From positions 1 to 45,381 of the forward strand of contig JAMXAU010000002.1 of NCBI GenBank assembly GCA_024281365.1: a stretch of DNA of 45,381 nt, read 5' to 3'. The stretch's first letter is position 1. The number at the start of each line of letters is the position of its first letter. Source of the stretch: Nitrospira sp. (GTDB lineage Bacteria > Nitrospirota > Nitrospiria > Nitrospirales > Nitrospiraceae). The translations under genes and the position numbers were made by a program. Below the pieces are notes generated by a model. That model had not been told where the DNA came from and did no database searches. It was given only the letters and a program-made list of their open reading frames with translations. Of this stretch, positions 43,682 to 45,381 are shown piece after piece.

Positions 43682-45139
43682 CTAGGTCGGAAGGTCGTCA
43701 ATCTTTTGACTGGATACGCGGGGCCAGAGCGGAAGAGTTTCCACATGGGAGCGTGGATCAACTCCCTTGCGTTTCAGCTTTTCAACCAACGTGGTTCGAT
43801 TCAAGTGGAGCAACTGCGCGGCTCTGGACGTAACCCCATTCGCCTTGCGCAACGCTTCCATGATGAGATGCTTTTCGTACTGTTCCACCTCTCTCGAGAG
43901 ATTGATCCCATCGTCGTTGAACCGGATGAACTGTTCCTTGATTTCAGGCGTCATCGACCGGCGACCGAATTTTTGAGGCAAGTCCTCGACACCCAGCGTC
44001 CCCTGTTTTTTCAGGACAACCAATCGCTCGATCATGTTCTCCAGCTCACGAATGTTACCGGGCCAATCGTACTCAATCAAGAACTGCAGCGCCTCAGTCG
44101 AAAAACCCGACACATCCGTATGCTTGCTCTGATTGAACCGGGCCAGGAAATGTTCAATGAGCAGCGGGATATCGCTTCGGCGTTCTCGAAGAGGAGGAAT
44201 CAGGATGGGAATGACGTTGAGCCGATAGAAGAGATCCTTCCGAAATCGCCGTTCCTCCACCTGCAACTCGAGATCCTGATTCGTCGCCGCGATAATGCGC
44301 ACATCCACATGAATCGTGCGATTGCCTCCGACTCGTTCAAACTCCCGTTCCTGCAACACCCGCAGGAGCTTGACCTGCAAGGGGAGGCTCATCTCGCCGA
44401 TTTCATCGAGGAAAATCGTCCCACCGTTCGCCAATTCAAACCGACCCATCCGCGAATGAGTGGCACCGGTGAACGCACCTTTTTCGTGTCCGAAGAGTTC
44501 CGATTCCAGCAGGTTTTCAGGAATGGCCCCGCAGTTGACCGGAACCAGCGGGCGGTCCCTTCGCAAACTGTTGAAGTGAAGCATCCGGGCGACCAACTCT
44601 TTGCCGGTCCCGCTTTCCCCTTGGATCATGACCGTGCTGTCGCTGTCGGCGACCTTTTGCACGAACTCCAACACCTGTTGCATCGGCTCACTGACTCCGA
44701 CCAACTGTTCCAATCGATACTGATCACGGACGGCTTTCCGCAGCAGGTGGTTTTCCTGTCGCAGCCGATAAAACTCCGCCGCCTTTCGCACCACGACCGC
44801 AACCGTCTCAAGATCAAAGGGTTTGGTAATGAATTCAAAGGCCCCGGACTTCATGGCCCGCACCGCGGTTTCAATCGTCCCGAACCCGGTCATCATGATG
44901 GGAATGATTTTGGCATCCTGCTTGGCCAGACGATCGATAATCTCCAGCCCGTCGATATCGGGCAACTGCAAGTCCGTGATCACGATATGAACGACCGACT
45001 CCTTGGCAATGTGAATCGCCGCGTTGCCGTCCTCGGCCATGGACACACCATAGCCTTCGTGCAGAAGCACCTCCTGCAGAATCGCCCGGACGGCCGCATC
45101 ATCATCCACGATTAATACGTTGACTTGGTTCATACTCAT
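43682..45139 (-). CDS. Sigma-54-dependent response regulator, NtrC family (candidate flagellar master regulator)
   Basis: The 485-aa protein has a receiver with Asp56 in [20 protein letters not shown] and ITKPF. The AAA+ domain has GESGTGKE (174-181), GAFTGA (221-226) and [20 protein letters not shown]. The C-terminal helix-turn-helix is [20 protein letters not shown]. Unlike FleQ/FlrA, it keeps a complete receiver. No kinase is encoded directly beside it. Position upstream of a sigma-54 promoter suggests it sits above the flrBC operon. An ATG two codons later (45133) is an equally good start; neither has a strong ribosome binding site. Confidence 0.9.
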   Translation of the reverse strand: MSMNQVNVLIVDDDAAVRAILQEVLLHEGYGVSMAEDGNAAIHIAKESVVHIVITDLQLPDIDGLEIIDRLAKQDAKIIPIMMTGFGTIETAVRAMKSGAFEFITKPFDLETVAVVVRKAAEFYRLRQENHLLRKAVRDQYRLEQLVGVSEPMQQVLEFVQKVADSDSTVMIQGESGTGKELVARMLHFNSLRRDRPLVPVNCGAIPENLLESELFGHEKGAFTGATHSRMGRFELANGGTIFLDEIGEMSLPLQVKLLRVLQEREFERVGGNRTIHVDVRIIAATNQDLELQVEERRFRKDLFYRLNVIPILIPPLRERRSDIPLLIEHFLARFNQSKHTDVSGFSTEALQFLIEYDWPGNIRELENMIERLVVLKKQGTLGVEDLPQKFGRRSMTPEIKEQFIRFNDDGINLSREVEQYEKHLIMEALRKANGVTSRAAQLLHLNRTTLVEKLKRKGVDPRSHVETLPLWPRVSSQKIDDLPT

Positions 45140-45172
45140 AAAATGTGGAATACGAAATGCATGGCGGGCTTA

Positions 45173-45200
45173 GAATAATGGCCCACGGCACTCATTGCAA
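45173..45200 (-). promoter_or_regulatory. Possible sigma-70 promoter for the NtrC-family regulator gene
   Basis: On the minus strand TTGCAA (plus 45195-45200), 16 bases, TATTCT (plus 45173-45178). Each hexamer matches the consensus at four of six positions. It lies about 34 bases before the start codon. Confidence 0.35.
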
Positions 45201-45245
45201 GCGATATCAATTAGTATGACAACACCTGGAAGAGCGGAAGGTTTC

Positions 45246-45275
45246 TTGACAGGCTTGTCAGCCTATTGGTACTGT
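45246..45275 (+). promoter_or_regulatory. Possible sigma-70 promoter for tRNA-Thr
   Basis: TTGACA (45246-45251), 18 bases, TACTGT (45270-45275). The -35 is perfect and the -10 is weak. It lies about 35 bases upstream of the tRNA. Confidence 0.45.
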
Positions 45276-45309
45276 TCGCAACATTGCATCGTGATACAGA
45301 CATTCACAG

Positions 45310-45381
45310 GCTGGCGTAGCTCAATCGGCAGAGCAGCGGTTTTGTAAACCGCAGGTTGGAGGTTCGATTCCTCTCGCCAGC
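45310..45381 (+). tRNA. tRNA-Thr (anticodon UGU), 3' end at window edge
   Basis: The acceptor stem GCTGGCG (45310-45316) pairs with CGCCAGC (45375-45381). The D-arm TAGCTCAATCGGCAGAGCA, an anticodon arm GCGGT-TTTGTAA-ACCGC with anticodon TGT, and the T-arm with GGTTCGATTCC are all intact. The window ends just before the discriminator base. Confidence 0.95.

Noticed and set aside
43706..45115. 469-codon plus-strand ORF opposite the NtrC-family regulator
   Set aside because: It is antisense to a protein with every NtrC-family motif. Its product has no recognisable domain and is rich in His, Asn, Arg and Gln as expected of a shadow frame.
43682..45139. Calling this regulator FleQ/FlrA
   Set aside because: It keeps a complete phosphorylatable receiver with NtrC-type architecture, whereas FleQ/FlrA have a divergent N-terminal domain. 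A generic name is safer.
1..45381. CRISPR arrays, insertion sequences, prophage or defence genes
   Set aside because: No regularly spaced direct repeats, transposase, integrase or phage genes were seen. Apart from the small palindromic repeats, the window is a conserved flagellar locus.

Overview
The window is almost entirely one large flagellar gene cluster from a Gram-negative bacterium. The cluster has a complete P/L-ring set (flgA, flgH, flgI), an FlhF/FlhG pair, sigma-28 with its anti-sigma factor FlgM, and two sigma-54 activators. Gene order, moderately high GC and the style of the intergenic palindromic repeats suggest a Nitrospira-like lineage (phylum Nitrospirota). That assignment is an inference from memory, not a database result. 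The flagellin, cap, FliS, MotA/B and chemotaxis genes are not in the window.

Layout. (1) 1-4802 is a c-di-GMP/two-component block: a YcgR-like PilZ brake gene on the minus strand (cut by the window edge and apparently frameshifted), divergent from an HD-GYP phosphodiesterase and a hybrid histidine kinase. (2) 4949-15560, minus strand, is the rod/ring/hook-filament junction operon flgF-flgG-flgA-flgH-(small ORF)-flgI-flgJ-flgM-flgN-flgK-flgL-csrA-fliW. (3) 15561-16256 has no convincing gene but carries a sigma-54 promoter and a palindromic repeat element. (4) 16257-26777, minus, is the switch/export/regulation operon fliL-fliM-fliN-fliO-fliP-fliQ-fliR-flhB-flhA-flhF-flhG-fliA. (5) 27072-30645, minus, is fliK-flgD-flgE, with flgE broken by a frameshift. 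(6) 30981-38501, minus, is flgB-flgC-fliE-fliF-fliG-fliH-fliI-fliJ-motE-like. Here fliH encodes a response-regulator receiver fused to FliH, and the fliH/fliI junction is tandemly duplicated. (7) 38686-45139, minus, holds an NtrC-type activator gene followed by a TPR protein/FlrB-like kinase/FlrC-like activator operon. (8) A tRNA-Thr(UGU) on the plus strand fills the right edge.

Regulatory logic readable from the DNA. Five sites fit the sigma-54 -24/-12 consensus (one with a weak -12). They lie just upstream of flgF, flgB, fliL, fliK and the TPR-flrB-flrC operon. For the first four, the predicted start of transcription is 24-29 nt before the start codon. Three sites of the form TCAAGTT(T/C), 11-12 bases, ACCGATA(A/G) look like sigma-28 (FliA) promoters. 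They precede flgM (inside the end of flgJ), csrA-fliW, and the HD-GYP/kinase pair; a weaker candidate faces the PilZ gene. This implies a hierarchy in which NtrC-type activators switch on basal body, export and hook genes through sigma-54. FliA, held by FlgM until hook completion, would then drive its own inhibitor, CsrA-FliW and the c-di-GMP motility brake.

The most unusual features are the receiver-FliH fusion, the 181-bp tandem duplication that preserves start/stop overlaps between fliH, a relic ORF and fliI, the flgE frameshift with a separate 11-G tract, an insertion module shared by FlgK and FlgL, and interspersed palindromic repeats that abut stop codons.
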